Shown piece by piece: positions 1-8,265 of a DNA stretch of 64,000 nucleotides (position 1 is the first letter of the stretch; each line of letters starts with the position of its first letter). Below the pieces are notes generated by a model, which did no database searches, had not been told where the DNA came from, and saw only the letters and a list, made by a program, of their open reading frames with translations. Source of the DNA: Nitrosospira multiformis (lineage in GTDB: Bacteria > Pseudomonadota > Gammaproteobacteria > Burkholderiales > Nitrosomonadaceae); the NCBI RefSeq assembly GCF_900110185.1, contig NZ_FOCT01000001.1, positions 372,001-436,000 of the forward strand, written 5' to 3'. A program made the position numbers and the translations under genes.

Positions 1-699
1 GTGTTGCCAGCATTCACTGTGCGCCCGCCTGAAATAACCTTGGCGCCGTTGCCGCTTAGCTCCAGCGTGCTGTTAAAGGTCGTGGTGGCCCCACCCGTAA
101 TGGAACCCCCCGTCCAGGTAGCAGCACCACCAATGGGTGTGCTGGTACCCGCCAATGCTCCGCCTGAAAGCAGAAATTTCGAAGTGTGGCTGCCTCCATT
201 GAGATTAGCCGTGCCTCCACTTATCTCAAACGTGCCGCCACCGCTGGTTGTTACACCGTTCAGGTTGTGGGTGCCAAAGTTGAGATCAAGGGTTGCACCA
301 TCGGCAATGGCAAAACTGCCGCTGTGAGTGCCGCTCCCTTGCAGGCGCAAGGTCCCCGCATTGACATTCACCGTTCCCGTGTTATTGAACCCCACGCCCC
401 CGCCAATGTTGGTAAGCGTATTGGTCTGCTTGTTGTAAGTCCCGCTGTTGTTGAATGTCCCAGTGCCCGCCATCTGATCATTAAAGGCATTGGTGTCCGT
501 ATAGGTCCCGGTGTTGTTGAAGGTGCCGTTGTTGAAGAAGATATCGTTGGCCCCGTTGCCTGTATTGCCGCTCCAGGTAGTGTTGCCAGCATTCACTGTG
601 CGCCCGCCTGAAATAACCTTGGCGCCGTTGCCGCTTAGCTCCAGCGTGCTGTTAAAGGTCGTGGTGGCCCCACCCGTAATGGAACCCCCCGTCCAGGTA
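1..699 (-). repeat. 120-bp perfect direct repeat inside the surface-protein gene
   Basis: Bases 1-120 and 580-699 are identical by eye over all 120 positions. The offset is 579 bp, exactly 193 codons, so the repeat stays in frame and duplicates a segment containing WTGGSITGGATTTFN and LELSGNGAKVISGG. Identity at DNA level, not only protein level, points to recent duplication or gene conversion. More copies may lie beyond the window edge. Confidence 0.9.
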
Positions 700-1022
700 C
701 TCAAACCGCTGAGCATAAGGTTGCCTGTACCTCCAAGGGCGCCTCCTGATAAATCAACACTCGTTATCGATGTGTTGAATGACAGAGTGGAGATCCCGCT
801 GTCGATAATTGCCTTATCACCGCTGCCCGGCACACCCGTGGGCGACCAGTTCGTATCGACTCCAAACTCTCCTGTGCCACCAAACCATGTGCGATCAACA
901 GCAAAAGCGGGTTGAATAACGCCGGATGCAGCCATCGCTGCTGCGATCGGCAGTATCTGAAAAACGTTGCGGCTCACGGATTCAATTTTTATACCCTGAT
1001 GATTGTTCTTCGTATTTTTCAT
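1..1022 (-). CDS. Large secreted repeat protein, autotransporter/adhesin-like (partial, C-terminus outside window)
   Basis: An open frame of 340 codons starts with ATG at 1022 and runs off the window edge without a stop. A strong GGAGGAGG ribosome-binding site lies 6-7 bases upstream. The first 45 residues form a long signal peptide with an alanine-rich core ending in QPAFA, and the mature part begins VDRTWFGGTGEFG and continues with a NW-S-PTGVPGSGD motif. The rest is Gly/Asn/Thr-rich strand-turn sequence (for example LSGGALGGTGNL, WTGGSITGGATTTFN), typical of beta-helical surface proteins with autotransporter-associated repeats. Part of it repeats with a 193-codon period. The C-terminal anchor (beta barrel or PEP-CTERM) cannot be seen. 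Likely role: cell-surface structure or adhesion; substrate unknown. Confidence 0.75.
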   Translation of the reverse strand, partial: MKNTKNNHQGIKIESVSRNVFQILPIAAAMAASGVIQPAFAVDRTWFGGTGEFGVDTNWSPTGVPGSGDKAIIDSGISTLSFNTSITSVDLSGGALGGTGNLMLSGLSTWTGGSITGGATTTFNSTLELSGNGAKVISGGRTVNAGNTTWSGNTGNGANDIFFNNGTFNNTGTYTDTNAFNDQMAGTGTFNNSGTYNKQTNTLTNIGGGVGFNNTGTVNVNAGTLRLQGSGTHSGSFAIADGATLDLNFGTHNLNGVTTSGGGTFEISGGTANLNGGSHTSKFLLSGGALAGTSTPIGGAATWTGGSITGGATTTFNSTLELSGNGAKVISGGRTVNAGN

Positions 1023-1615
1023 TTTATGCCTCCTCCGAGTTCATTTGATTTTTGTCTGTTCACGGCTTCTTTTTATCTACAAGGCAACATTTTTAAAATA
1101 GACCGCATTTTTCAAAAAGCAAGGAAATCGAGGCATTGAGTGTGAATTCATATATCGAAGATAGCGAAGGCGGATTTTCGGGTAGCTGAAATCAGAGCAG
1201 ATGATCAGATACTGTTTGGCAACAATTCTCGAACAGGAGAAAAACTCGGTTAATCTCGGTTATAGGGGTGGAGAAACCTAAATTTGAGGCATGATTACGC
1301 CTTTCACCTACTGGCATTGATGCTGTCTCTCAGACAGAATTGTTCGACAATGGAATGCAGAAAAGGGAAAGGGTTGAGGGCTTCTGGTATGGTTCAGGTA
1401 TAAGGCCGAAAGCTTGACCGAAAGGTAAGGAGCGCGATCCAGTCCGTAGACGGAAGACCGGCAAAGGAGTATTTTCAACTTTGAGGAGTAGAAAATGCGA
1501 GGAGATGGCTTGCTCAGCTCCCCATGCAAGCGGTTCGCTTGAACGATTGGAGTGCAGTGCGCTTCGCTTCCTGCACGGCCACCTTAAGGAATCAGGAATC
1601 GAGAAACACGGTCCC
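1023..1615. other. Intergenic region, no gene recognised
   Basis: About 590 bp between the start of the surface-protein gene and the stop of the erythromycin-esterase-like gene. Open frames here lack a ribosome-binding site and protein-like composition. The part next to 1023 is AT-rich and presumably carries the surface-protein promoter on the minus strand. A short tandem motif (CTCGGTTA twice) occurs near 1244-1260. No tRNA fold or clear terminator was seen. Confidence 0.5.
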
Positions 1616-2989
1616 CTACAAGCCTGAAGGATAAGTCTCATCCAATTCGCCCGCCCGGCGGTGGACGAATGCGGGTAACGGTTGTAGCGCTTCCGTCTTG
1701 TCGAGATGAATCATGAAATCGAATTGCTGCGGGAGACAGGCATAGAAGTAATGACTCATCCTCTCGGTTTCAGGTCGGTAGATCACTCCGATGGCCCGTT
1801 GCAGCCGCTCCTCCCGCAGGAACTCCATGGCTTCGCCATCGGTGGTGAGATCGAAAAAGAAACGTTTCTTGGCGAGTTGCGAAAAAATTTCTTCGTAACT
1901 GCCTGCAAGCGGTTCGCGGACGGTTTTCGTTTCGGCAGGTCCGTCCCAATCAGTTGCCGCGGTCACGCTGCCTCGGCTCGTCGAAAATCCGATGCGGAAT
2001 GACTTATCCCGATATTTCTCGGTTACGAGCTGGCCGATGTTGAATTCGCCGCGCCGCCCCATCTCGGTGGCCGCCGCATTGCCCAGATGAGAATTGTGGG
2101 CCCAGACAATGATGCGCGCTTCCCGCTTCAGTTGGTCTTCCAGATGGCTGGCGAGCTTCTCGAGCGTCTCAAACATATGCCGGTCTCTCAGGTTCCAGGT
2201 ATTGGGCCTTCCCCTGAACATGGCGCGATAATACTTCTCCGCATTTTTTACCAGCTCGGCATTCTGCTGCGCCGAAAAATATTCATTTCCGGCAAACACG
2301 CCATCCTTTTCAACGTAAAGCCGTCCTTTTCGCTGAAGCTGCATGAGCTGTGCGATCACTTCCTGCTCGCACGAGTCCCACCGGCCGGACGCAATGGCAT
2401 AACCATACGCCTGCGGATTTTCGATGAATTGGCCAAAGCAACCGTAGCGCGCGCGGGCAGCGAGAGCTTCTTCCGGGTCGACCTTATCCAGATATGCCAG
2501 CACTGCCCGCATCGAGGTTGTCATACTGTATAAATCGAGTCCATAAAACCCCACCGGTTCCTGTTGCTCGCGCTTGTGTCTCCCCGTCTCCTGGTTATAG
2601 TTGCGCAACCATGTGATGAAAGCGAATACTTCGGTATTCCTCCACATCCACGTGGGAAACCGTTCGAAATTGGACAAGGCTGCATCCGCATCCTTGTCTT
2701 CCGATCGGTCGGCAACAAAACGGTTGACCCGATAAGCATCCGGCCAGTCCGCCTCGACTGCAACAGCATCGAATCCGTCCTCGACAATGAGGTGTTGAGT
2801 AATTTCAGCCCGCAGGCGATAAAATTCGGCTGTACCGTGACTCGCTTCACCGATCAGGACAAATTTTTTTCCCTGCACATGCTCGCGTACTGCGCGTATC
2901 AACTCATGACCAGCACTGTATTCTGCAACAGTATGCGCGTCCTGCTCCAGCACATCGATCAAATGGTAATCAAAATCGATATTAGCCAT
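1616..2989 (-). CDS. Erythromycin esterase family protein
   Basis: 457 residues, close to family size. The N-terminal third shows the family signature: IGEASHGTAEFY (residues about 46-57, with the conserved His) and VAVEADWPDAYRVNRF (about 77-92, conserved Glu and Trp), followed by WMWRNTEVFAFITWLRNYN. Members hydrolyse or transfer ester-like bonds, but chromosomal homologues outside resistance islands rarely have macrolide activity, so the substrate is unknown. It is the last gene of a three-gene run with a phosphoribosyltransferase and an alpha/beta hydrolase, 80 bp after the former. The ATG at 2989 has GGAGG upstream. Naming it a resistance gene would be over-interpretation. Confidence 0.85.
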   Translation of the reverse strand: MANIDFDYHLIDVLEQDAHTVAEYSAGHELIRAVREHVQGKKFVLIGEASHGTAEFYRLRAEITQHLIVEDGFDAVAVEADWPDAYRVNRFVADRSEDKDADAALSNFERFPTWMWRNTEVFAFITWLRNYNQETGRHKREQQEPVGFYGLDLYSMTTSMRAVLAYLDKVDPEEALAARARYGCFGQFIENPQAYGYAIASGRWDSCEQEVIAQLMQLQRKGRLYVEKDGVFAGNEYFSAQQNAELVKNAEKYYRAMFRGRPNTWNLRDRHMFETLEKLASHLEDQLKREARIIVWAHNSHLGNAAATEMGRRGEFNIGQLVTEKYRDKSFRIGFSTSRGSVTAATDWDGPAETKTVREPLAGSYEEIFSQLAKKRFFFDLTTDGEAMEFLREERLQRAIGVIYRPETERMSHYFYACLPQQFDFMIHLDKTEALQPLPAFVHRRAGELDETYPSGL

Positions 2990-3069
2990 AATGAAATCCT
3001 CCTTGACCCTCAGGCGACCGAATCCTGTAATTCCCTCAGTCTCCTTTAAGTTCCTCCTTGAGTCTCCCC

Positions 3070-3759
3070 TTAAGTCACTCTCTTTGGAGTTTCGGTTGTT
3101 CGCCGAGAGGTTGTTTCCTGCTCCAGGAGCGCCAGCACCTCCTCATCCGGAGTCTGCATGAAATTGTCATACCATTGCCCTACCCCGAAAAAAGGTTCGG
3201 GCGTATACAGGCACACGAGATCGTCCGCCTCCTGGCGGATTTTTCGACATGCCGATGTTGTGCCGACGGGTACAGCCACAACGATTCTTGCAGCGCCGGC
3301 TTCGCGTAAAGAAACAATGGCAGCGCGCACGGTCGCACCCGTAGCTAGACCGTCATCGACGAGAATGATTGTTTTCCCCTGAATGTCCGGGGCAGGCATG
3401 CCTCTACGATAAAGCTTATTGCGCCGCTCCAGCTCAGTCCGCTCCCTGGCTATGACAGCATCGATGGAACCCTCATCGATATTCAGAAGTTTGATGATTT
3501 CCTTGTTGAGGACAAGAGTGTCTGTCCCCGCCATTGCTCCCATCGCCAGTTCCTCCTGGCCCGGCACACCCAGTTTCCGTACAAGCCATATATCTAGCGG
3601 TACGGCCAGCGCCCGCGCAATCTCGTAAGCAACCGGTACCCCGCCGCGTGGAAGCGCCAGAACAAGGACGTCGGTTCTTCCAGCGTAGATCGACAACGCT
3701 TCCCCCAGCATCCTCCCTGCTTCGGCTCTGTCTGCAAAGTGATATACGGTGCCCGGCAT
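3070..3759 (-). CDS. Phosphoribosyltransferase domain protein
   Basis: 229 residues. The PRPP-binding loop is IILVDDGLATGATVRAA (about residues 131-147), the type I phosphoribosyltransferase signature, and an upstream segment LALPRGGVPVAYEIARAL fits the flexible-loop side of the fold. Homologues are often encoded beside, or fused to, a dienelactone-hydrolase-like domain, and here such a gene sits 15 bp upstream, supporting a functional pair. The nucleobase substrate cannot be read from the sequence. Probably co-transcribed with both flanking genes. Confidence 0.85.
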   Translation of the reverse strand: MPGTVYHFADRAEAGRMLGEALSIYAGRTDVLVLALPRGGVPVAYEIARALAVPLDIWLVRKLGVPGQEELAMGAMAGTDTLVLNKEIIKLLNIDEGSIDAVIARERTELERRNKLYRRGMPAPDIQGKTIILVDDGLATGATVRAAIVSLREAGAARIVVAVPVGTTSACRKIRQEADDLVCLYTPEPFFGVGQWYDNFMQTPDEEVLALLEQETTSRRTTETPKRVT

Positions 3760-3774
3760 GGCTTTATTGCCGAT

Positions 3775-4449
3775 CTAGCAATGGTTCTGAAACCATTCTG
3801 CGGCAAGACCGGCAGCTGCCTCCAGCGTTCCCGGTTCTTCAAACAGATGAGTGGCGTTCGGCACGATTTCCAGTTTCGATTCGGTATTGAGGCGGGCAAG
3901 CGCTTCCTTGTTCAGCTCCAGAACCTGCGGATCGTTTTCCCCCACGATGAGAAGTACAGGCGCTACAACCTCCGGTAAATAAGCACCCGCGAGATCGGGA
4001 CGTCCACCTCGTGAAACCACGGCCATGATATTTTCCGGACGCTGCGCCGCTGCAATCAGCGCTGCCCCAGCGCCGGTGCTCGCTCCAAACCAGCCTATTT
4101 TCAAATCTGTCGTCTGCGACTCCTGCTGGAGCCAGGCAGCGATATCGATCAACCTGTCCGCGAGCATCGGAATATCGAACCGCAGATGCCGCGTGCGCAT
4201 GTCAGTAACTTCCTCCTCTTCAGTCAGGAGATCAGCAAGGAGAGTGGCGAAGTTATATGCGTTCAACATTTCCGCTACATAGCGATTGCGAATGCTGTGC
4301 CGGCTGCTGCCGCTGCCATGAGCGAAGGCAATAATGGCCCGCGGGTGGGGCGGCATCGTCAGATCAGCATTCAGCACCACACCGCTCGCCGGGATGCGAA
4401 CAGCCCGGGCTTCAGAAACGTCATCATACAAGGAGTTCATAGCACACAT
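3775..4449 (-). CDS. Alpha/beta hydrolase, dienelactone-hydrolase-like
   Basis: 224 residues. The oxyanion region is IIAFAHGSGSSRHSIRNR (about 39-56), the nucleophile elbow is GWFGASTGAGAAL (Ser at about 122), the acid strand is LLIVGENDPQVLEL and the catalytic His lies in PNATHLFEEPGT. All parts of a Ser-Asp-His triad are therefore present. First gene of the operon with the phosphoribosyltransferase and the erythromycin-esterase-like protein. The natural ester substrate is unknown. The upstream 266 bp (4450-4715) must hold divergent promoters for this gene and the LodA-like gene. Confidence 0.82.
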   Translation of the reverse strand: MCAMNSLYDDVSEARAVRIPASGVVLNADLTMPPHPRAIIAFAHGSGSSRHSIRNRYVAEMLNAYNFATLLADLLTEEEEVTDMRTRHLRFDIPMLADRLIDIAAWLQQESQTTDLKIGWFGASTGAGAALIAAAQRPENIMAVVSRGGRPDLAGAYLPEVVAPVLLIVGENDPQVLELNKEALARLNTESKLEIVPNATHLFEEPGTLEAAAGLAAEWFQNHC

Positions 4450-4715
4450 CCCTAGTGATTAAACGCGGATACCCATTAACAAAAGCAAAAGGAGCAATGC
4501 GACAAAACGATCTGGTTATTCAGATAGTATTTACGACGTTGGCTTCCTTTTCCGTTCGTTGCCCAACATAGTGAGTTTCCCGATATTTCACCAAACCAGC
4601 TGAGAAGTATAGAAAGCGGTAGCAACAAAGAAAGTACGGAAATATTTGTGGCAGCAGCTATGATTTGGAGTAACCGATATTCGCCGCACAATCAACGGAA
4701 AGGGAAGCGACTCGA

Positions 4716-6272
4716 ATGAAAACGGTCTATCGCATTTATCCGGCAGTAGGAATCGCGCGCATAGGAAACAGCGAGAGCGCGTATTTTTTGGGTCCCGAAT
4801 CTCCCGGAATCGTTCCCCCTGGTCCCTACCGCGACAATTCCGGAAAAATAAAGCCGCAGGCAGTCCGATTCAGGATTTATAAATTCATCCGGGATGATTT
4901 CGGCAAAGAAATCATCGACAGCGAAATCGTTGCGAATGAAAAAACAACGATTAGATGGAACGTTCACCTCGTCAATAGCAAAGCAGCAGGGGGAAATTTT
5001 CCTCCTGGCGGTCCTGGAGGTTCGCCACGGAATCCAGGATATGATCGCGCGGGACTCATTGTCGATGCGGGATTACAGTCAATATCGGGAAAGAGCAAAC
5101 CCACTGTTCCATTGAGTGGAGAAATAGATTTCATAAGGAATGGCAACGTCGAAGGCAGTGCAAAGATCGAGTTTGGGCGCATGCTCACGGACGAAAATGG
5201 GCGGCTGGTCGTTGTCGGCGGTCCAGGCAAGTCAGGCTCTCCCCTGGGCAGGGGGTTGAACAGCTTTGCCAACAACGATGGCTGGTACGATGGTGTTTCC
5301 GACGGTCCGGTGAATGCCGTGGTGGAGGTCGAGGGAGAAGCGCCCGTTACTGCCGAAGAAGGCGCGTGGGTTGTCGTCGCTCCCCCTTCCTACGCGCCCG
5401 GCATTGAAAACGTAACCACCTGGTACGATCAGGCCGTCAACGTCGCCTCCAGAAACTTCGCTCCCCTCCTCATAAAAAATGTGCCATCGTTCACCCGCCA
5501 CATTTACCCCATTCTGAAGCGCGTGGTGATGATTCACTGGGTAGTCGAGGAGAGAAACCGGCATCACGGGGGCACCGGCAATTTTCTGAATCCGGCTCGA
5601 TTGAGCAAACTCGCGGACAAGACCGAGAATGGAAGGTCCGCGCGCGAGACGGTCTTAAGCTGGCTGACGAAACCCAACACTCATGTTGATCCCAATACCC
5701 CGCCGCGCCAGACGCCACCCAGCATGCCTAAAGTGAACAGCGGATTGGATCCGGATAACCCTGAGCGAGGAGAATACACCGCGCTCACGGAATATCAGTA
5801 TGCGCTCATGGAAAAATGGGCACAGGGCGATTTCGAAGCGGACTGGACGGGCGAACCGACACCGGTCGCTTTCGACGAATTGCCATTGAATCAGCAGCCG
5901 GACGCTTTAACCCGCGCTGCCCTGGAAGGATGCATCGGGGCGCCGTTCTTTCCCGGGATCGAAGTCACGTACGTGATCGCGCAAGCAGGAACTTACCAGG
6001 CGCCTTTTCGAATCAGGCAGACACTTCCTCCGGGTTTTCTGACGGAACGCATGGCGTTACCCTGGCAGGCGGATTTTCTGGCTTGCGGAGAGCTGTGGTG
6101 GCCAGCCCAACGCCCTGTCGATGTCCTCACCGCCTCCGGGCTGCGACCATTTTCCCGCGGCATAGAGGACTATGTTGACATGGTCCGGTGGTGGACCGAA
6201 CTGGGCTTTATCGTGAAGAAAGGCGACCAATATGTCGAGGATGAGCGCAGACCCATCGCGGGTCAGACCTGA
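4716..6272 (+). CDS. LodA/GoxA-like CTQ-dependent amino acid oxidase
   Basis: 518 residues. The N-terminus VYRIYPAVGIARIGNS, with YFLGPESPG and KIKPQAVRFRIYKF, is the hallmark of the LodA family (L-lysine 6-oxidase, glycine oxidase), quinoproteins whose cysteine tryptophylquinone cofactor forms from a Cys and a Trp of the same chain. The C-terminal block has AALEGCIGAPFFPGIEV (Cys406) and ALPWQADFLACGELWWPAQRP (Trp450, Cys457, Trp461-462), so cofactor residues are available; which Trp is used is not certain. The protein is shorter than characterised LodA (about 700 residues). Activity normally needs the flavoprotein LodB encoded next door, and none is present here. AAGGGA precedes the ATG. 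Products would be an aldehyde or keto acid, ammonia and H2O2. Confidence 0.85.
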   Translation: MKTVYRIYPAVGIARIGNSESAYFLGPESPGIVPPGPYRDNSGKIKPQAVRFRIYKFIRDDFGKEIIDSEIVANEKTTIRWNVHLVNSKAAGGNFPPGGPGGSPRNPGYDRAGLIVDAGLQSISGKSKPTVPLSGEIDFIRNGNVEGSAKIEFGRMLTDENGRLVVVGGPGKSGSPLGRGLNSFANNDGWYDGVSDGPVNAVVEVEGEAPVTAEEGAWVVVAPPSYAPGIENVTTWYDQAVNVASRNFAPLLIKNVPSFTRHIYPILKRVVMIHWVVEERNRHHGGTGNFLNPARLSKLADKTENGRSARETVLSWLTKPNTHVDPNTPPRQTPPSMPKVNSGLDPDNPERGEYTALTEYQYALMEKWAQGDFEADWTGEPTPVAFDELPLNQQPDALTRAALEGCIGAPFFPGIEVTYVIAQAGTYQAPFRIRQTLPPGFLTERMALPWQADFLACGELWWPAQRPVDVLTASGLRPFSRGIEDYVDMVRWWTELGFIVKKGDQYVEDERRPIAGQT

Positions 6273-6341
6273 CCCGGCCAGGAAGGGAAAAAGGAGGACC
6301 GCCAGTAGAACCTGTAGCGTTTAGTCCAGTCCTTCCTTTTC

Positions 6342-7703
6342 TCAAACCTGCGCTTGCTTGAAGACGGATGGATCGAGCTGATATCGCTGCAGCAGCTTGT
6401 AGAACTCCGTGCGATTGCGCTTGGCGAGGCGTGCTGCCTGGGTAACGTTTCCTCCCGTGATTTTAAGTACGCGCACCAGATAATCCCGTTCAAAACTTCT
6501 GCGCGCATCCTCGAAAGACACGAGTTGCTCTTCTTCCCGGTGCATCGCATCGTAGACCAGCACCGGCGAAATAAGGGGTGCAGTACTCAATGCAACGCAT
6601 CTCTCGACGACATTCATGAGTTGGCGCACATTGCCGGGCCAGGATGCGGCAACCAGTGTTTCCATTGCCTCGGGAGAAAAACCGTTGATATTTTTCTGGT
6701 ATTTCTCTGAAAACGTGCTGAGGAAGTAATTTATCAGTAAAGGAATATCTTCGCGCCTCTGCGCCAGAACCGGGATGGTAAGTGATACCACGTCCAGTCT
6801 GTAATACAGATCTTCCCGAAATGTTCCAGCAGCGATTTCTGTTTTCAAATCACGGTGAGTGGCCGAAATAATACGCACATCCACCGGGATCGATTGCGCC
6901 GACCCAACCGGGCGCACCTGCCTTTCCTGCAGTACACGCAACAGCTTGACCTGAAGCAAAACCGGCATATCGCCGATTTCATCAAGGAAGAGAGTGCCCC
7001 CCTCAGCCAGCTGGAATAAACCCTTATGATCCCTGACAGCCCCGGTAAATGCCCCTTTGACATGCCCGAACAGCTCGGATTCCAGCAACTGTTCCGGAAT
7101 GGCCGCGCAATTGATGGCCACAAACGGATGATCGGAGCGTTTGGATGCATCATGTATGGCATGCGCGAACAGCTCCTTGCCCACTCCGCTTTCTCCATAG
7201 ATCAGCACGCTGGCATCACCTTCCGCAACCAGTCCCGCCCGGGTAAGAAGATCCTCCATGACAGCGCTCTGGGTGATGATATTCTTGCGCCACGGTGCTT
7301 GCGACAGTTCTTTCTGCGATACGGCGCCCGGAACGAACTTGAGCGCCTGACTGATATTGGCCAGCAACGTCTTGCTGTCAAAAGGTTTGGCAAGATAGCC
7401 GAATACCCCTCGCTGGACAGCCGTGACGGCATCGGGAATCGTCCCGTGCGCCGTGAGTATGATCACCGGCAAGGTCGGCAAGGAGCGATGGATTTGTTCA
7501 AACAATGCCATGCCGTCCATACCGCTCATCTGCATATCGCTGATGACCAGTTGGGGACGGGACACATCCAGATAGTTCAGGGCCGCCTCTGCGCTTGGGA
7601 CAGCGTCCACTTTGTATCCCGCCGCTGTAAGGCGCATGGTCAGCAACTCAAGCAGATCGGTGTCGTCGTCAACGATCAGAATTTTGGGTTTTGCATCGGA
7701 CAT
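6342..7703 (-). CDS. glrR: Sigma-54-dependent response regulator GlrR/QseF
   Basis: 453 residues in three parts. The receiver domain (1-120) starts KILIVDDDTDLLELL and has the phospho-acceptor strand LVISDMQMSGMDG. The AAA+ domain (about 140-375) has Walker A GESGVGKE, the sigma-54 contact loop GAFTGA, Walker B GGTLFLDEIGD and an arginine-finger region. The C-terminus is a Fis-type helix-turn-helix, GGNVTQAARLAKRNRTEFYKLLQRY. It is the third gene of a kinase-lipoprotein-regulator operon of the GlrK-QseG-GlrR type. In enterobacteria the regulator drives sigma-54 promoters of cell-envelope stress small RNAs; targets here are unknown. Confidence 0.92.
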   Translation of the reverse strand: MSDAKPKILIVDDDTDLLELLTMRLTAAGYKVDAVPSAEAALNYLDVSRPQLVISDMQMSGMDGMALFEQIHRSLPTLPVIILTAHGTIPDAVTAVQRGVFGYLAKPFDSKTLLANISQALKFVPGAVSQKELSQAPWRKNIITQSAVMEDLLTRAGLVAEGDASVLIYGESGVGKELFAHAIHDASKRSDHPFVAINCAAIPEQLLESELFGHVKGAFTGAVRDHKGLFQLAEGGTLFLDEIGDMPVLLQVKLLRVLQERQVRPVGSAQSIPVDVRIISATHRDLKTEIAAGTFREDLYYRLDVVSLTIPVLAQRREDIPLLINYFLSTFSEKYQKNINGFSPEAMETLVAASWPGNVRQLMNVVERCVALSTAPLISPVLVYDAMHREEEQLVSFEDARRSFERDYLVRVLKITGGNVTQAARLAKRNRTEFYKLLQRYQLDPSVFKQAQV

Positions 7704-7719
7704 GATTTTTTACGTTTCT

Positions 7720-8265
7720 TTACAATTCCTTAAGCAGATTCTTTTCCATGCTTTTTATGGCATCGATCTGACTCTGCAGGGTTTCTACACGCTTCTGCTC
7801 ATCTTTCAATTTCTGCGAAAGTTCCTCGATGCTGTGACTCAGTCGTTGTTGCTCCGCAAGCAAGCCGGCCAGCAGGTTTTTGAAACTCTGCAAATTATTT
7901 GCCGATTTCGAGTCCTTCGGCCATTCGTTGAGCAGATGCATTGCAGAGGTAACGTCTCGAAATGACGTATTCGGCAGGATGAGAAGCAATACCAGACGGG
8001 CGCGGTTGGTATCGCTTTTGTTCCGCATGAAGCTCTGTTTCGCCTTGTCGTATACCCGGCTCACCTCCGCCGGCGACTGCTTGCGGATGGAATCATAAAA
8101 CTCCATCATATCATCCATCTGCCCCGTCATAACCAGTTCGGTCGGCGGTGGTTCGACAGCCCGCGGGCTTTCAACGCTTTCAATGGCTACGCACGCGGTC
8201 AGAAACATCAACGCCGCTATCGGCGGAACCAGCCCTAGTTCTCGTATGCACACCATGCTCCTCAT
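7720..8265 (-). CDS. qseG: QseG-like outer-membrane lipoprotein
   Basis: 181 residues with a lipoprotein signal ending LMFLTAC, so lipidation at Cys25 is expected. The mature part is helical and ends in a predicted coiled coil (EEQQRLSHSIEELSQ to about residue 175). The start overlaps the kinase stop by 4 bp (ATGA), showing translational coupling, and the regulator follows after 16 bp. Position between kinase and regulator is the usual place of QseG/YfhG, which in enterobacteria interacts with the kinase from the outer membrane. Sequence similarity could not be tested, so the name rests on context, lipobox and size. Confidence 0.75.
   Translation of the reverse strand: MRSMVCIRELGLVPPIAALMFLTACVAIESVESPRAVEPPPTELVMTGQMDDMMEFYDSIRKQSPAEVSRVYDKAKQSFMRNKSDTNRARLVLLLILPNTSFRDVTSAMHLLNEWPKDSKSANNLQSFKNLLAGLLAEQQRLSHSIEELSQKLKDEQKRVETLQSQIDAIKSMEKNLLKEL

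Noticed and set aside
1330..1641. 103-codon minus-strand frame downstream of the erythromycin-esterase-like gene
   Set aside because: Overlaps the end of that gene and has random-looking composition with no ribosome-binding site.
1616..2989. Calling the erythromycin-esterase-like gene a macrolide resistance determinant
   Set aside because: No mobile element or resistance context; the family is broad and most chromosomal members are not resistance enzymes.
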